The notes under the pieces are model-generated. The model searched no databases, had not been told where the DNA came from, and saw only the letters and a program-made list of their open reading frames with translations. The translations under genes and the position numbers were made by a program. This document shows positions 42,903-53,158 of a stretch of DNA of 64,000 nucleotides, piece after piece (position 1 is the first letter of the stretch; each line of letters begins with the position of its first letter). The stretch comes from Paenibacillus cymbidii (lineage in GTDB: Bacteria; Bacillota; Bacilli; Paenibacillales; NBRC-103111): assembly GCF_004764705.1 (NCBI RefSeq), contig NZ_SHLX01000013.1:186001-250000 (forward strand), given 5' to 3'.

Positions 42903-43092
42903 GAAGAACTCGTTCGATCCGTTTGCCCGATTCGTCAATCAATATTTCATACTGCTGGCCATCCGCAGACTCACGGATTCTCTTCTCTTCCCGAATATAG
43001 TAAATGGATGCCCCTGCTTCCTTGGCTTCCTTCCTCGCTTGTTCGGCAGCTCGATCAAGAATGGTTTGCAGTTCTTCTCCCTTGGGAAGCAT
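42892..43092 (-). CDS. Small protein paired with the zeta-like kinase
   Basis: 66 aa from ATG 43092 (GAAAGGAGAG upstream). It starts MLPKGEELQTILDRAAEQAR and ends DESGKRIERVLHEQ, highly charged and helical at first. Its stop overlaps the kinase start by 11 nt. Size and order fit an epsilon-like antitoxin, although no epsilon motif is recognised; an antitoxin call is inference. Clear small ORF with good ribosome site. Confidence 0.6.
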   Translation of the reverse strand: MLPKGEELQTILDRAAEQARKEAKEAGASIYYIREEKRIRESADGQQYEILIDESGKRIERVLHEQ

Positions 43093-43285
43093 TCTGAGAT
43101 ACTCTCCTTTCAGGCTGTTTTTCCTGCCTGCTTACTTCTTCATTATACACAAAAAATCAGTTCAATCGTCACGCTGTTCTATCCCGTCCATCGTGTCCGA
43201 AGCGACACTCGCAGCTTACTTGCGCATTCACACGCGGATTCACTTGCCTCTTAAACGCGGGAACTTTTCACTGTCAAGATAATCG

Positions 43286-44293
43286 CTAACCCCAAATATT
43301 AACAATGGGTATGTCGTTTTCTATCCTTACTTTACTTTCAGCGATCCAGTCCTTAAACCATGGATTGTCCGAACTACTGAAGGTTTCATCCCCATCCCAG
43401 TTTCTAAAAGCACCAATGTAAACGATAAGTTCCCTTAGCTTCAGAAATAACGGGATTTGTTTGATCCAATACTCGTCTAGCGAATGCTCAAGAGTATACC
43501 CCTCCATAAAATGATTCATGAATCGGCGAGCTTGCTCCTCTCGCAACCCCTTTCCATCCTTTCCACCATAGACATATACCAAATAGTACAGTTGTATCGC
43601 TATGTCCTCTACAAACCAACTGTACTGGGCTTCATCAAAATCAAACAGGGTAATTTCTCCATAATCATCTACTCGGAAGTTGCCAACGTTGATGTCGCCG
43701 TGAATAAGTCCGTAAACTCTTCCATCTTTAGGTAATGAACAGATCGTCTTAATCAAACTGGAGCAGCTGGTGCGAACCCCAACTTGAGATTTGGGAATTA
43801 AATCGATATTTTGCAGAAACCAATTTTGGCTCCAATCATGTCTGGTGCCATTACGTTCTTGAGGTTGATACGATTTCGACAAAGCATGCAGTTTTCCCGT
43901 AAGCCGACCGAGCCGCTCATACAAGGTATTGTCTTGTAGGCACTCCGGATATTCGACCCTTCTTCCACAAGCCTTTTCAAATACGGTACAGGTGAAAGAT
44001 CCTTCAGATAAAAGAATCGCTTCAGTCAATTAACCCTTCTTCGAGAGTATTGGTTTTGAAACCGAAACCCCTTTATTTGCAAGGAATGAAATCCAATCCA
44101 ATTCACTTTGAACTAAGTTTTCTGATCGATTTGTACTTGGAGTCAATCTCAAAATAAAGCTTTTTTCATCCTGCCTATACTCGTAAACGAGATTCTGATG
44201 CCCTCCAACAAAAGAAACTTGGGAATTCCTTGAGCTAAAATGTCCTACTGCATTTTCGAGTACCTCATTATCGATATAATCCTTGCTTTTCAT
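43286..44293 (-). pseudogene. Phosphotransferase (APH family) split by one in-frame stop
   Basis: Residues 1-87 (from ATG 44293) have VSFVGGHQNLVYEYRQDEKS; a TAA at 44032-44030 interrupts, and the same frame continues directly with TEAILLSEGSFTCTVFEKA and later VYGLIHGDINVGNFRVDDYG, ITLFDFDEAQYSWFVEDIA (the catalytic HGD and DFD). Without the stop the protein would be about 335 aa, normal for the APH/choline kinase-like family. A single base change (for example AAA to TAA) explains it. Readthrough or a short-peptide plus downstream start at TTG 44029 is possible; no good ribosome site is seen there. Substrate unknown. Confidence 0.75.
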
Positions 44294-44566
44294 AAAAAAG
44301 CCTCCTATCTCATTAGTTGAAAAAAGGCCAAATCAAAAAAACCTGTATCAGGATTTAAGATGATAAGCGCCTTACTCCCTCAACTTAATGAAACGAAAGC
44401 CCGGTGACATACATAAGCCTCTTTTCAAAAAAATGTATCCTACAAAATGAAGTGTATCGACAAAACAAAATATTATCAATACCTTCCAAAAATGAAAAGC
44501 CAGTTAAGCTTGAACGCCTAACCGTCTTTTCATTAGTTGATCCGCATTATGCTGAGGTTATTGAAA

Positions 44567-47500
44567 TCAGCCCAGTGATTCCAACAACGTTTTCAATTGC
44601 GGATCAAGCTCCAGCATATTCAAGATGATCTGCAACGCTTCCCTGCGGGTGGCATTACCTTTGGGATCAAATATACCATTCCCTTTGCCGCTAAGGACGC
44701 CAGCTTGCGCTGCAGCCCGTATCTCGTTTGCTGCATAAGAGTCATTCAAATCAGTGAATTTTCCTTGCGCCGTGTCCTTCGGCACGTTGTTTATGTTTAG
44801 AATACGGGATATCATGACGACCATTTCTTCGCGGGTAATCGTGTTATCCGGCCTGAACGTACCGTCCTCATAACCGTAGATAATCCCCACCGCTACAAGG
44901 TTCTGGATAGCATCTTTTGCCCAGTTGCCTCCAATGTCATTCAACACAACACCCGAACTGTTGCCACCTTGAATTTCGAATACGCGATTCAGAATCACTG
45001 CAAATTCTGCGCGTGTAATTGAAGCATCCGGCTTAAACGTGCCATCTGCGTAGCCTTCAATTATGCGCAATTTAGTGAATATATCCGCTGTTTGTTCCGC
45101 CCAGTGCCCTTGAATGTCGACAAAATCGATTTGCTTATTTGCTTTCTTCGCTTCCGCTACTTTGGCTTCGATTCTTTGGATGAACGCGGCGAAATCAATA
45201 ATGCTGCTAAATACATCCGTCATTGGCTGCTCAAGAGCAGGCTCCGGTTGTGAAGCAGGTTCCGGTTGCAAAGGAGGCTCCGGTTGCGGAACAGGCGTTG
45301 ACGATGAAGTCGGTGTTGATGAACTACTGCTATTCACGAACGGTGCGCTTGGCGTCACCGGATTAGAGGTCCCGGAAGCCGTGCTGCCACCCGCGCTATT
45401 AAAAGCTTTCACTGTAAATGTATACGTTGTTCCGTTGGATAGCCCCGTTACCGTAATCGGGCTTCCCGTCCCAGTGACCGTATGATTCCCCGGCATGGCT
45501 GTAACCTCGTAGGAAGTGATGGCGCTTCCTCCATTCGCCGGCGCGGTGAAGCTGACGATAGCCTGCCCATTGCCAGCCGCCGCGGTTACATCTGCCGGGG
45601 CTGCCGGAACGGTTCGCGGCGTTGTGCTTACTTCATTGGACGCTGCGCTGTCTCCTGCCGGGTTCGTAGCTTTGATGACAAAATAGTACATCGTGCCATT
45701 CGCTAATCCCGTTGCCTCATAACTGTATACAGAACCGCTGACGGAAGCTTCTTCTAATCCATAAGCTCCAGAAGTCGTGCTTTTGAAAATTTGATAACCT
45801 GTAGAGCCGATTACCGGATCCCACGTTAGGCTTATTCGACTATCCCCCAGTGTGGCAGGCGCGAGTATTGGCGCTCCAGGTATGGGCCACGGGAGTGTCA
45901 CAGACCGGCTCGCAATCTGCGCCAAGCCTGCCGCATCAAAAGCGAGCTGCGCTCCAGTCACCTCGGCGGAATTTGTTGCGCCAAGACCGGTAAAGGTCGC
46001 CACACCCGCACTCGCCGTCGCGGTGGCCGTTCCCGTCAGCGTCCATGCACCGGCATCTTTCTTCGATACCGTCACAACCGTGCTGCTGTCGCCCGTGCTC
46101 GTATTCCCGTAAGCATCAAGCAGCGTTACGACCGGCTGCTGCGCGAACACACCTCCATTGCTCGCTGGAGCGGTAATGTCTGTGGTCAGCTTCATCGAAG
46201 CAGCAGCGCCCACTATTGGCGTGATGCTCAGCATGTTTGTCGCCGGCGTTGCCACATCCGCCACGCTGAACCCAATCGTTTGCGACGTCTCCGCCTTGTT
46301 CAGCTGCAAATTCGGTGTGGCCATGCCATTCGTGAACGTAACACTGATCGTATTCGGCCCGGCGGTCAGGGCCGCCCCGTTAAAGCTGCCATAAGAATTG
46401 TCCGGCGCTTGCGCGTAGCCGGAAATCGTCACATCATGCGCCCCGCTGAACGTCGTATCCGTGTTGCCCAGCGCGTTCTTCACCGTCAGCGTGATCGCAT
46501 CGTCCTCGCCGGTTTCAGGCGTCGTCGCGGCGGCGGATGCGCTGACCGTTTGCGCCGGTGCAGGAGCAGGAAGCGTGACGGTCATGCTCGCAATCTGCGT
46601 CAAGCCTGCCGCATCAAATGCGAGCTGCGCTCCCGTCACCTCGGCTTCGTTCGTTGCGCCAAGACCGGTAAAGGTCGCAACACCCACGCTCGCCGTCGCG
46701 GTGGCCGTTCCCGTCAGCGTCCATGTACCGGCATCTTTCTTCGATACCGTCACAACTGTGCTGCTGTCGCCCGTGCTCGTATTCCCGTAAGCATCAAGCA
46801 GCGTCACGACCGGCTGCTGCGCGAACGTGCCTCCATTGCTCGCCGGAGCGGTAATGTCCGTGGTCAGCGCCATCGAAGCCGTGTTGCCCACTGTTGGCGT
46901 GATGCTCACCGTATTCGTCGCTGGCGTTGCCACGCCCGTCACGCTGAACCCGATCGTTTGCGACGTCGCCGCCTTGTTCAGCTTCAGATTCGGTGTGGCC
47001 ACGCCACTTACAAACGTGACGCTGATCGTATTCGGCCCGGCGGTCAGGGCCGTTCCGTTGAAGCTGCCATAAGAGTTGTCCGGCGCTTGCGCGTAGCCGG
47101 AAACTGTCACATTATGCGCCCCGCTGAACGTCGTATCCGTGTTGCCCAGCGCGTTCTTCACCGTCAGCGTAATCGCATCATCCACCCCGACTCCGGGCGT
47201 CGCCGCGGCGGCGGATGCGCTGACCGTTTGTGCTGGCGCAGGGGCCGGAAGCGTGACGGTCGTGCTCGCAATCTGCGTCAAGCCTGCCGCATCAAAGGCG
47301 AGCTGCGCTCCCGTCACCTCAGCCGTATTCGTTGCGCCAAGACCGGTAAAGGTCGCAACACCCGCGCTTGCCGTTGCTGTGGCCGTACCTGTCAGCGTCC
47401 ACGTACCGGTATCTTTCTTCGATACCGTCACGACCGTGCTGCTGTCGCCGGTACTCGTATTTCCATAAGCATCAAGCAGCGTCACGACCGGCTGCTGCAC

Positions 47501-50431
47501 GAACGCGCCTCCATTGCTCACCGGAGCGGTAATGTCCGTGGTCAGCGCCATCGAAGCCGTGTTGCCCACTGTTGGCGTGATGCTCACCGTGTTCGTCGCT
47601 GGCGTTGCCACGCCCGTCACGCTGAACCCGATCGTTTGCGACGTCGCCGCCTTGTTCAGCTTCAGATTCGGTGTGGCCACGCCACTTACAAACGTGACGC
47701 TGATCGTATTCGGCCCGGCGGTCAGGGCCGTTCCGTTGAAGCTGCCATAAGAGTTGTCCGGCGCTTGCGCGTAGCCGGAAACTGTCACATTATGCGCCCC
47801 GCTGAACGTCGTATCCGTGTTGCCCAGCGCGTTCTTCACCGTCAGTGTAATCGCATCTTCCTCGCCGGTTTCAGGCGTCGTCGCGGCGGCGGATGCGCTG
47901 ACCGTCTGCGCTGGCGCAGGAGCCGGAAGCGTGACGGTCGTGCTCGCAATCTGCGTCAAGCCTGCCGCATCAAAGGCGAGCTGCGCTCCCGTCACCTCAG
48001 CTGCGTTCGTTGCGCCAAGACCGGTAAAGGTCGCCACACCCGCGCTCGCCGTCGCAGAGACCGTTCCTGACAACACCCACGTACCGGCGTCTTTCTTCGA
48101 TACCGTCACGACCGTGCTGCTGTCACCCGTGCTCGTATTCCCGTAAGCATCAAGCAGCGTCACGACCGGCTGCTGCAAGAACCCGCCTCCATTGCTCGCC
48201 GGAGCGGTAATGTCCGTGGTCAGCGCCATCGAAGCTGCACTGCCCGCCGATGGCGTGATGCTCACCGTGTTCGTCGCCGGCGTTGCTACATCCGCCACGC
48301 TGAACCCAATCGTTTGCGCTGCCGCCTTGTTCAGCTTCAGATTCGGTGTGGCCACGCCATTCGCGAACGTGACGCTGATCGTATTCGGTCCTGCCGTCAA
48401 GTCCGTCCCGTTAAAGCTGCCATAAGAGTTATCCGGCGCTTGCGCGTAGCCGGAAACTGTCACATTATGCGCCCCGCTGAACGTCGTATCCGTGTTGCCC
48501 AATGCGTTCTTCACCGTCAGCGTTGTCACAACATTCACCCCGACTCCGGGCGTCGTCGTAGCGGCGGATGCGCTAGCGGTTTGCGCTGGCGCAGGGGAAG
48601 GAAGTGTTACGGTCGTACTCGTAATCTGCGTCAAGCCTGCCGCATCAAAGGCAAGCTGCGCCCCCGTCACCTCGACTTCGTTCGTTGCGCCAAGACCGGT
48701 AAAGGTCGCAACACCCGCACTCGCCGTCGCCGTCAGCGTCCCCGTCAATGTCCAAACGCCTGTGTCTTTCTTCGATACCGTCACAACCGTGCTGCTGTCG
48801 CCCGTGCTCGTATTCCCGTAAGCATCAAGCAGCGTCACGACCGGCTGCTGCAAGAACCCGCTTCCATTGCTCGCTGGAGCGGTAATGTCCGTGGTCAGCG
48901 CCATCGAAGCTGCACTGCCCGCCGATGGCGTAATGCTCACCGTATTCGTCGCTGGCGTCTCCACGTCCGCCACACTGAACCCAATTGTTTGCGCCGCCGC
49001 CTTGTTCAGCCGCAGATTCGGTGTGGCCACGCCATTCGCGAACGTGACGCTGATTGTGCTCGACCCGGCCGTTAATGCCGTTCCGTTGAAGCTGCCATAA
49101 GAGCCGTCAGGCGCCTGCGCGTAGCCGGAAACCGTTACATCATGCGCCCCGCTGAACATCTTATCCGTGCCTCCTTTCGAGTCCCACACCTTCAGCGTGA
49201 TCGCGTCGTCCGCTCCGACTCCAGGCGTCACTGTTGCAGCAGATGCGCTCACCGTATACTTGGGTATCGGAGGATACTTCATTACGGTCGATTTACCCGA
49301 ATACCCGCCATCCGCATAGACCACATATGGGTTGCCGTAGCTGTCCAGCGCTATATTAGTATGTTGAGAACTACCTGCCGACAAGCCCCCGTTGCCTACG
49401 TTCACCCAACTGTTACTGCTACTGTCGTATGACATCACATTCACTTTACCTAAGTATCCACCGTCCGTATATCCAACATAAGGGATGCCGCTGCCGTCGA
49501 TTGCTATCGATGTATAGGAAGCTACACCCAACGAAAAGCCTGCATTGCCTACGGTCACCCAACTATTACTGCTCACATCGTATTTCTTCACGGTCGCTTT
49601 ATTGGAGATTCCGGCATCCCTATACACAACATAAGGGGTACCGCTACTGTCTAGCTTTATCGATGTAAACGAAGCTGTAGATGCCGAAAAGCCCGCATTC
49701 CCTACGGTCACCCAACTGTTACTGCTCTTGTCGTATTTCTTCACGGTCGCTTTATCGGAGTTTTCAACATCCTCATAGACAACATACGGGGTGTCGCTGC
49801 TGTCGAACGCCATCGATGTAGAATTAAGTGTCGAACCTGCCGAAAAGGCTCCATTCCCCACATACACCCAACTATTGCTGCTCACGTCGTATTTCATCAT
49901 AATTCCGGCATTATACGCAACATAGGGGATGCCGCTGCTATCGATCGCTATCGAGTGAGATCGAGCCTGACCTGGCGAAAAGCCCTCACTGCCAACAGCC
50001 ACCCAACTGTTGCTGCTCACGTCGTATTTCTTCACGGTCGTTTTTCCCGAAATTCCCGTATCCTCGTACGCAACATACGGGGTGCCGCTGCGGTCGATCA
50101 CTATCGATATTTCCACCGCATTACCTACCGAAAAGCCCGCATTCCCTACGACCACCCAACTGCTCCCATCGTATTTCATCACTGTCACTTTATTGGCATT
50201 TCCATAATCCTCAAAGGCAATATAAGGGGTGTCATTGCTGTCGATCGCTATCGATGTAAATAGTCCCTTGTCTGTCGTAATGCCTGGACTGCCTACAGGC
50301 TGCCAACTCATGACAGTAGCCGCCTGAACCGTCACCCGCTGCACGGGCAGCAACGAAGCAACCATACTGATGACCAGCATCCATATCCCAATCCATCCAT
50401 TCCATTTCCAACGACGCTCTCTTTCTTTCAT
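44567..50431 (-). CDS. Giant S-layer-anchored repeat protein
   Basis: 1954 aa. A signal peptide (about 1-37) is followed by about seven repeats near 47 aa (residues about 40-390; pattern SIAIDSSGTPYVAY, KKYDVSSNSWVTVGNAGFS). Next come five Ig-like repeats of about 225 aa (about 394-1520; pattern VSGYAQAPDNSYGSFNG, LLDAYGNTSTGDSSTVVTVS) that are close to identical at DNA level between about 45890 and 49250. Then two fibronectin type III domains (about 1520-1715), a Pro/Glu/Gln linker, and three SLH domains (about 1765-1940; DIQGHWAEQTADIFTKLRI and DGTFRPDNTITREEMVVMIS). SLH domains bind pyruvylated wall polymer, so the protein is displayed on the surface. The start has GGAATGGAAAAGGG upstream. 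Repeats invite recombination. Confidence 0.93.
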   Translation of the reverse strand: MKERERRWKWNGWIGIWMLVISMVASLLPVQRVTVQAATVMSWQPVGSPGITTDKGLFTSIAIDSNDTPYIAFEDYGNANKVTVMKYDGSSWVVVGNAGFSVGNAVEISIVIDRSGTPYVAYEDTGISGKTTVKKYDVSSNSWVAVGSEGFSPGQARSHSIAIDSSGIPYVAYNAGIMMKYDVSSNSWVYVGNGAFSAGSTLNSTSMAFDSSDTPYVVYEDVENSDKATVKKYDKSSNSWVTVGNAGFSASTASFTSIKLDSSGTPYVVYRDAGISNKATVKKYDVSSNSWVTVGNAGFSLGVASYTSIAIDGSGIPYVGYTDGGYLGKVNVMSYDSSSNSWVNVGNGGLSAGSSQHTNIALDSYGNPYVVYADGGYSGKSTVMKYPPIPKYTVSASAATVTPGVGADDAITLKVWDSKGGTDKMFSGAHDVTVSGYAQAPDGSYGSFNGTALTAGSSTISVTFANGVATPNLRLNKAAAQTIGFSVADVETPATNTVSITPSAGSAASMALTTDITAPASNGSGFLQQPVVTLLDAYGNTSTGDSSTVVTVSKKDTGVWTLTGTLTATASAGVATFTGLGATNEVEVTGAQLAFDAAGLTQITSTTVTLPSPAPAQTASASAATTTPGVGVNVVTTLTVKNALGNTDTTFSGAHNVTVSGYAQAPDNSYGSFNGTDLTAGPNTISVTFANGVATPNLKLNKAAAQTIGFSVADVATPATNTVSITPSAGSAASMALTTDITAPASNGGGFLQQPVVTLLDAYGNTSTGDSSTVVTVSKKDAGTWVLSGTVSATASAGVATFTGLGATNAAEVTGAQLAFDAAGLTQIASTTVTLPAPAPAQTVSASAAATTPETGEEDAITLTVKNALGNTDTTFSGAHNVTVSGYAQAPDNSYGSFNGTALTAGPNTISVTFVSGVATPNLKLNKAATSQTIGFSVTGVATPATNTVSITPTVGNTASMALTTDITAPVSNGGAFVQQPVVTLLDAYGNTSTGDSSTVVTVSKKDTGTWTLTGTATATASAGVATFTGLGATNTAEVTGAQLAFDAAGLTQIASTTVTLPAPAPAQTVSASAAAATPGVGVDDAITLTVKNALGNTDTTFSGAHNVTVSGYAQAPDNSYGSFNGTALTAGPNTISVTFVSGVATPNLKLNKAATSQTIGFSVTGVATPATNTVSITPTVGNTASMALTTDITAPASNGGTFAQQPVVTLLDAYGNTSTGDSSTVVTVSKKDAGTWTLTGTATATASVGVATFTGLGATNEAEVTGAQLAFDAAGLTQIASMTVTLPAPAPAQTVSASAAATTPETGEDDAITLTVKNALGNTDTTFSGAHDVTISGYAQAPDNSYGSFNGAALTAGPNTISVTFTNGMATPNLQLNKAETSQTIGFSVADVATPATNMLSITPIVGAAASMKLTTDITAPASNGGVFAQQPVVTLLDAYGNTSTGDSSTVVTVSKKDAGAWTLTGTATATASAGVATFTGLGATNSAEVTGAQLAFDAAGLAQIASRSVTLPWPIPGAPILAPATLGDSRISLTWDPVIGSTGYQIFKSTTSGAYGLEEASVSGSVYSYEATGLANGTMYYFVIKATNPAGDSAASNEVSTTPRTVPAAPADVTAAAGNGQAIVSFTAPANGGSAITSYEVTAMPGNHTVTGTGSPITVTGLSNGTTYTFTVKAFNSAGGSTASGTSNPVTPSAPFVNSSSSSTPTSSSTPVPQPEPPLQPEPASQPEPALEQPMTDVFSSIIDFAAFIQRIEAKVAEAKKANKQIDFVDIQGHWAEQTADIFTKLRIIEGYADGTFKPDASITRAEFAVILNRVFEIQGGNSSGVVLNDIGGNWAKDAIQNLVAVGIIYGYEDGTFRPDNTITREEMVVMISRILNINNVPKDTAQGKFTDLNDSYAANEIRAAAQAGVLSGKGNGIFDPKGNATRREALQIILNMLELDPQLKTLLESLG

Positions 50432-50657
50432 CCCTTTTCCATTCCTTTCGCTTCGCTCCCTACCTTCATATTAAGAGCGTTTGGTGAAAAAATGGTGAAA
50501 GCAATGTACGCAAAATAGCCCCCATCTGTGTGGATGACCCTCGATAACTCCCCGTGGTACAATAAAGTCAAATGGGAATCACCAAGATGAGCAGAGAAAC
50601 TCCCCCGAATTTTTATGATTTTCCGCCAAAAAATCCATAGCATATCGAGGGAATCCG

Positions 50658-52436
50658 ATGAGCAACTCCAGCGTTCAAGAACAAAGCTACGCTCTCTACG
50701 ATCAAGGTTGGAATCTCATTTTCGTGAACATGAAAGAAGCAGTCAAAGTGATTCAACATGCCTATGAATTATCATTAAGCATTCAAGATCCCGTTGGCAT
50801 CGCCAAGTACAAAGTCAATATGGCTATTGTTCATTATCAGCAAGGTTCGTTGGAGCTTGCCATACAACTATGCATGGAAGCGATGGCATTTTTCAGTGAA
50901 CAGGAAGACAGAAACCATCTCGACGGGTTATGCAGATGCTACCTGTTATCAGGCAAAATTTATTGGGATCTCGGGTCCCGTGACAAAGGAATCGATTACC
51001 TGACGAAAGGACACGATATTGCGAAAACCAATCAATTTACGGAGTTGGAAGGCAGGGCGCTCGGATTTCTCGCGACCAGCTATTATGACGTTAACGAATA
51101 TGAACTTGCCCTAACTTACTTCAAACAGGCCTTTACGATGTACGAAGGGTTGCCCGCTCACTCCATGTCGGTACGATTCATCATCACGACAGGATGTATT
51201 TATAAAGAATTGGGCGATTATGGACAAGCGCTTCAATACCTGCATCAGGGAGCGGAATTGAGTAGGAGCATCAATAGCCAAACACTCTTGGGCCGCGCCT
51301 ATAATGACTTGGCCAACACTTATTTCGCGATGAATGATGGAGAGAAGGCAATCCGATATTACAAGCAAAGCTTGGAAATCCGTGAACAGCTCAAACAACC
51401 GCAAGGCGTTATAACTACGCTGCTGGATATGGCTTTTTTCTACTTGACGAATAGCGATTATGGTCGGGCTGAAGGTATCGTTAACCAAGCACTGGCTTTG
51501 GCTAAAGCATATGACTACAAACCAAAAGTGCAAAGGGCTTATGAGCTATTGTCCGTAATCAATGAGAAAAGGAACGACTTCGAGCAGGCTTATCATGACT
51601 TTAAAGCTTTTCACCACATGAAAATTGAAACCGACCAAAGCTCGGCGGAGGCCAGGCTGAACAATATCCGTCTCAGTCATCAGGCGGAGCAAGCCGAACG
51701 AGAATTCCAGCTTGCCAAAGCACAAAATAAGGTGCTCGCCGACCTGAACGACAAGTTGGAGAGAACAAACATCGAACTGGATCAAGAAAAACAAAAATCC
51801 GACCAATTGTTAGTAAATATTTTGCCCCAGCCGATCGCCGAGCGACTTAAAAACGGCGAGACTTTGATAGCCGATAGCTATGCTGAGGTCACCGTTCTTT
51901 TTGCGGATATTGTAGGCTTTACCCCCTTAAGCGCTGAGCTGGCTCCTCATAAGCTGGTCCAATTCTTGAACCGCATCTTTCTCTTGTTTGATGAACTGAC
52001 TTCCTATCATCAATTAGAGAAAATTAAAACCATCGGGGATGCTTACATGGTCGTTGGCGGTATCCCTCATCCCTCAGTCAACCATACGAAACGGATGGCG
52101 GATATGGCGTTGGACATGATTCGGGCCATACAAACGATTTCAATTGAAGTTTCTCATCCTATAGGAATTCGTATCGGGATCCACCGCGGTGCAGCCGTCG
52201 CAGGCGTAATCGGATCGAGCAAATTTTCATACGACATTTGGGGCGATACCGTGAATTTGGCCAGTCGGATGGAATCGAGCGGCGAGCGCGACTCCATTCA
52301 AGTCACGGAAGCCATCTACCAGGAGCTCAAGGATAGCTACTCGTTTAAGCATCGCGGCCATGTGGATATCAAGGGAAAAGGCCAAATGAGCACTTATTAT
52401 TTGGTAGGTCCGTCTCCCGATTGTTATAACGATTGA
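50658..52436 (+). CDS. Class III adenylate cyclase with TPR sensor region
   Basis: 592 aa. The N-terminal 330 residues hold about seven TPR repeats (for example YDVNEYELALTYFKQAFTMY and MNDGEKAIRYYKQSLEI), then a coiled coil (REFQLAKAQNKVLADLNDKL), then a cyclase catalytic domain from about residue 385. Key residues are visible: FADIVGF and the second metal Asp in KTIGDAYMVVGG, the base-specifying Lys (EKIKTIGD) and Asp (SYDIWGDTVNLASRMES), and the transition-state Asn/Arg in that segment. Lys plus Asp favour ATP over GTP, so it should make cAMP. TPRs probably receive a protein signal. GAGGG precedes ATG 50658; it is divergent from the S-layer gene. Confidence 0.9.
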   Translation: MSNSSVQEQSYALYDQGWNLIFVNMKEAVKVIQHAYELSLSIQDPVGIAKYKVNMAIVHYQQGSLELAIQLCMEAMAFFSEQEDRNHLDGLCRCYLLSGKIYWDLGSRDKGIDYLTKGHDIAKTNQFTELEGRALGFLATSYYDVNEYELALTYFKQAFTMYEGLPAHSMSVRFIITTGCIYKELGDYGQALQYLHQGAELSRSINSQTLLGRAYNDLANTYFAMNDGEKAIRYYKQSLEIREQLKQPQGVITTLLDMAFFYLTNSDYGRAEGIVNQALALAKAYDYKPKVQRAYELLSVINEKRNDFEQAYHDFKAFHHMKIETDQSSAEARLNNIRLSHQAEQAEREFQLAKAQNKVLADLNDKLERTNIELDQEKQKSDQLLVNILPQPIAERLKNGETLIADSYAEVTVLFADIVGFTPLSAELAPHKLVQFLNRIFLLFDELTSYHQLEKIKTIGDAYMVVGGIPHPSVNHTKRMADMALDMIRAIQTISIEVSHPIGIRIGIHRGAAVAGVIGSSKFSYDIWGDTVNLASRMESSGERDSIQVTEAIYQELKDSYSFKHRGHVDIKGKGQMSTYYLVGPSPDCYND

Positions 52437-52460
52437 ATATGATGTTAGGAGGGAAGACGA

Positions 52461-52611
52461 GTGGGGAAGGTGATTGGGATCGAACGGAAAGTGACGAAGT
52501 TTGGGAACAGCCTAGGCATTGCCCGCTGGAATTGGACCTGACTTCCTCGATACCCTAACTCAAGTTATGAACCAATACGATGACACGCTTAAAAATCTAA
52601 AGGATCGTTGA
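52461..52611 (+). pseudogene. AbrB-type antitoxin remnant with internal deletion
   Basis: GTG 52461 follows AGGAGGG and begins VGKVIGIERKVTKFGNSLGI, the AbrB hairpin, then the frame ends after RWNWT. In another frame the C-terminal tail DFLDTLTQVMNQYDDTLKNL runs to a TGA at 52609-52611. The middle of the domain, about 40 residues, is missing. It lies just before the decayed Doc gene, as in the intact pair at 34793-35492. Confidence 0.7.
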
Positions 52612-52612
52612 T

Positions 52613-53006
52613 ATGGAGATTCGTTATCTAACCGTTCAAGAAGCGATTGCCATCAAATGTAGCTATGATTCTGAACAATAGTCCTGGCGAGCAGATTGGC
52701 ATCAAAGACAGCGGGTTGTTGGAATCTGCTGTACTACGTTCTCAGTCTTCTGCATTCGGTGAAGATGCATATCCTGACCTTTACGATAAAGCTGCCGCAT
52801 TATTCGTATCTTTAGGGCAAAACCAACCATTTCAGAATGCGAACAAACGAACGGCTTTCACAGCGTTAGTCGTGTTTCTTCGGTTGAACGGACGCCTATT
52901 TGTGATGAATCAGAAAGCAGCGGAAGACTTGACTGTGGACATGGTTAATCATAAGTATTCGTTTCAAGAGCTCCTCGCTATTATTGGGACTCCTTGCAGG
53001 CCTTAG
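52613..53006 (+). pseudogene. Decayed Doc/Fic toxin, frameshifted, His to Gln
   Basis: ATG 52613 starts MEIRYLTVQEAIAI, then one extra A in GCCATCAAATG moves the remainder into a second frame (NVAMILNNSPGEQIGI, LLESAVLRSQSSAFGEDAYP, FVSLGQNQPFQNANKRTAFT). In the Fic motif the catalytic His of HxF is Gln (NQPF), while the intact homologue has NHCF. Both defects would abolish toxicity. A short product could start at the TTG 52647. Confidence 0.8.
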
Positions 53007-53016
53007 TAAGCATGGC

Positions 53017-53064
53017 AAAAACCCGACCTCACGCGGTCGGGTTTCTCTTGGTGGAGCCGAGGGG
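53017..53064. repeat. Terminator plus RNA-gene 3'-end-like repeat
   Basis: ACCCGACC and GGTCGGGT form a perfect stem (53021-53042) with A/T tracts on both sides, followed by TTGGTGGAGCCGAGGGG (53048-53064). On the minus strand this reads as the 3' end of a tmRNA- or tRNA-Ala-type gene followed by its terminator. The same layout occurs at 60358-60398. Confidence 0.6.
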
Positions 53065-53158
53065 CCGCTGATCGTCAAGAAGTTCCATAAGCATAGATGT
53101 AGCTACCAAGCCAGTTATGGGACGAATCATGCATCCAGTCTTTTTGAGGAGTGATCAC

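Noticed and set aside
46280..48070. Long open frame of about 596 aa on the plus strand
   Set aside because: It is antisense to the near-identical S-layer repeats, arginine-rich and repetitive, with no domain or ribosome site.
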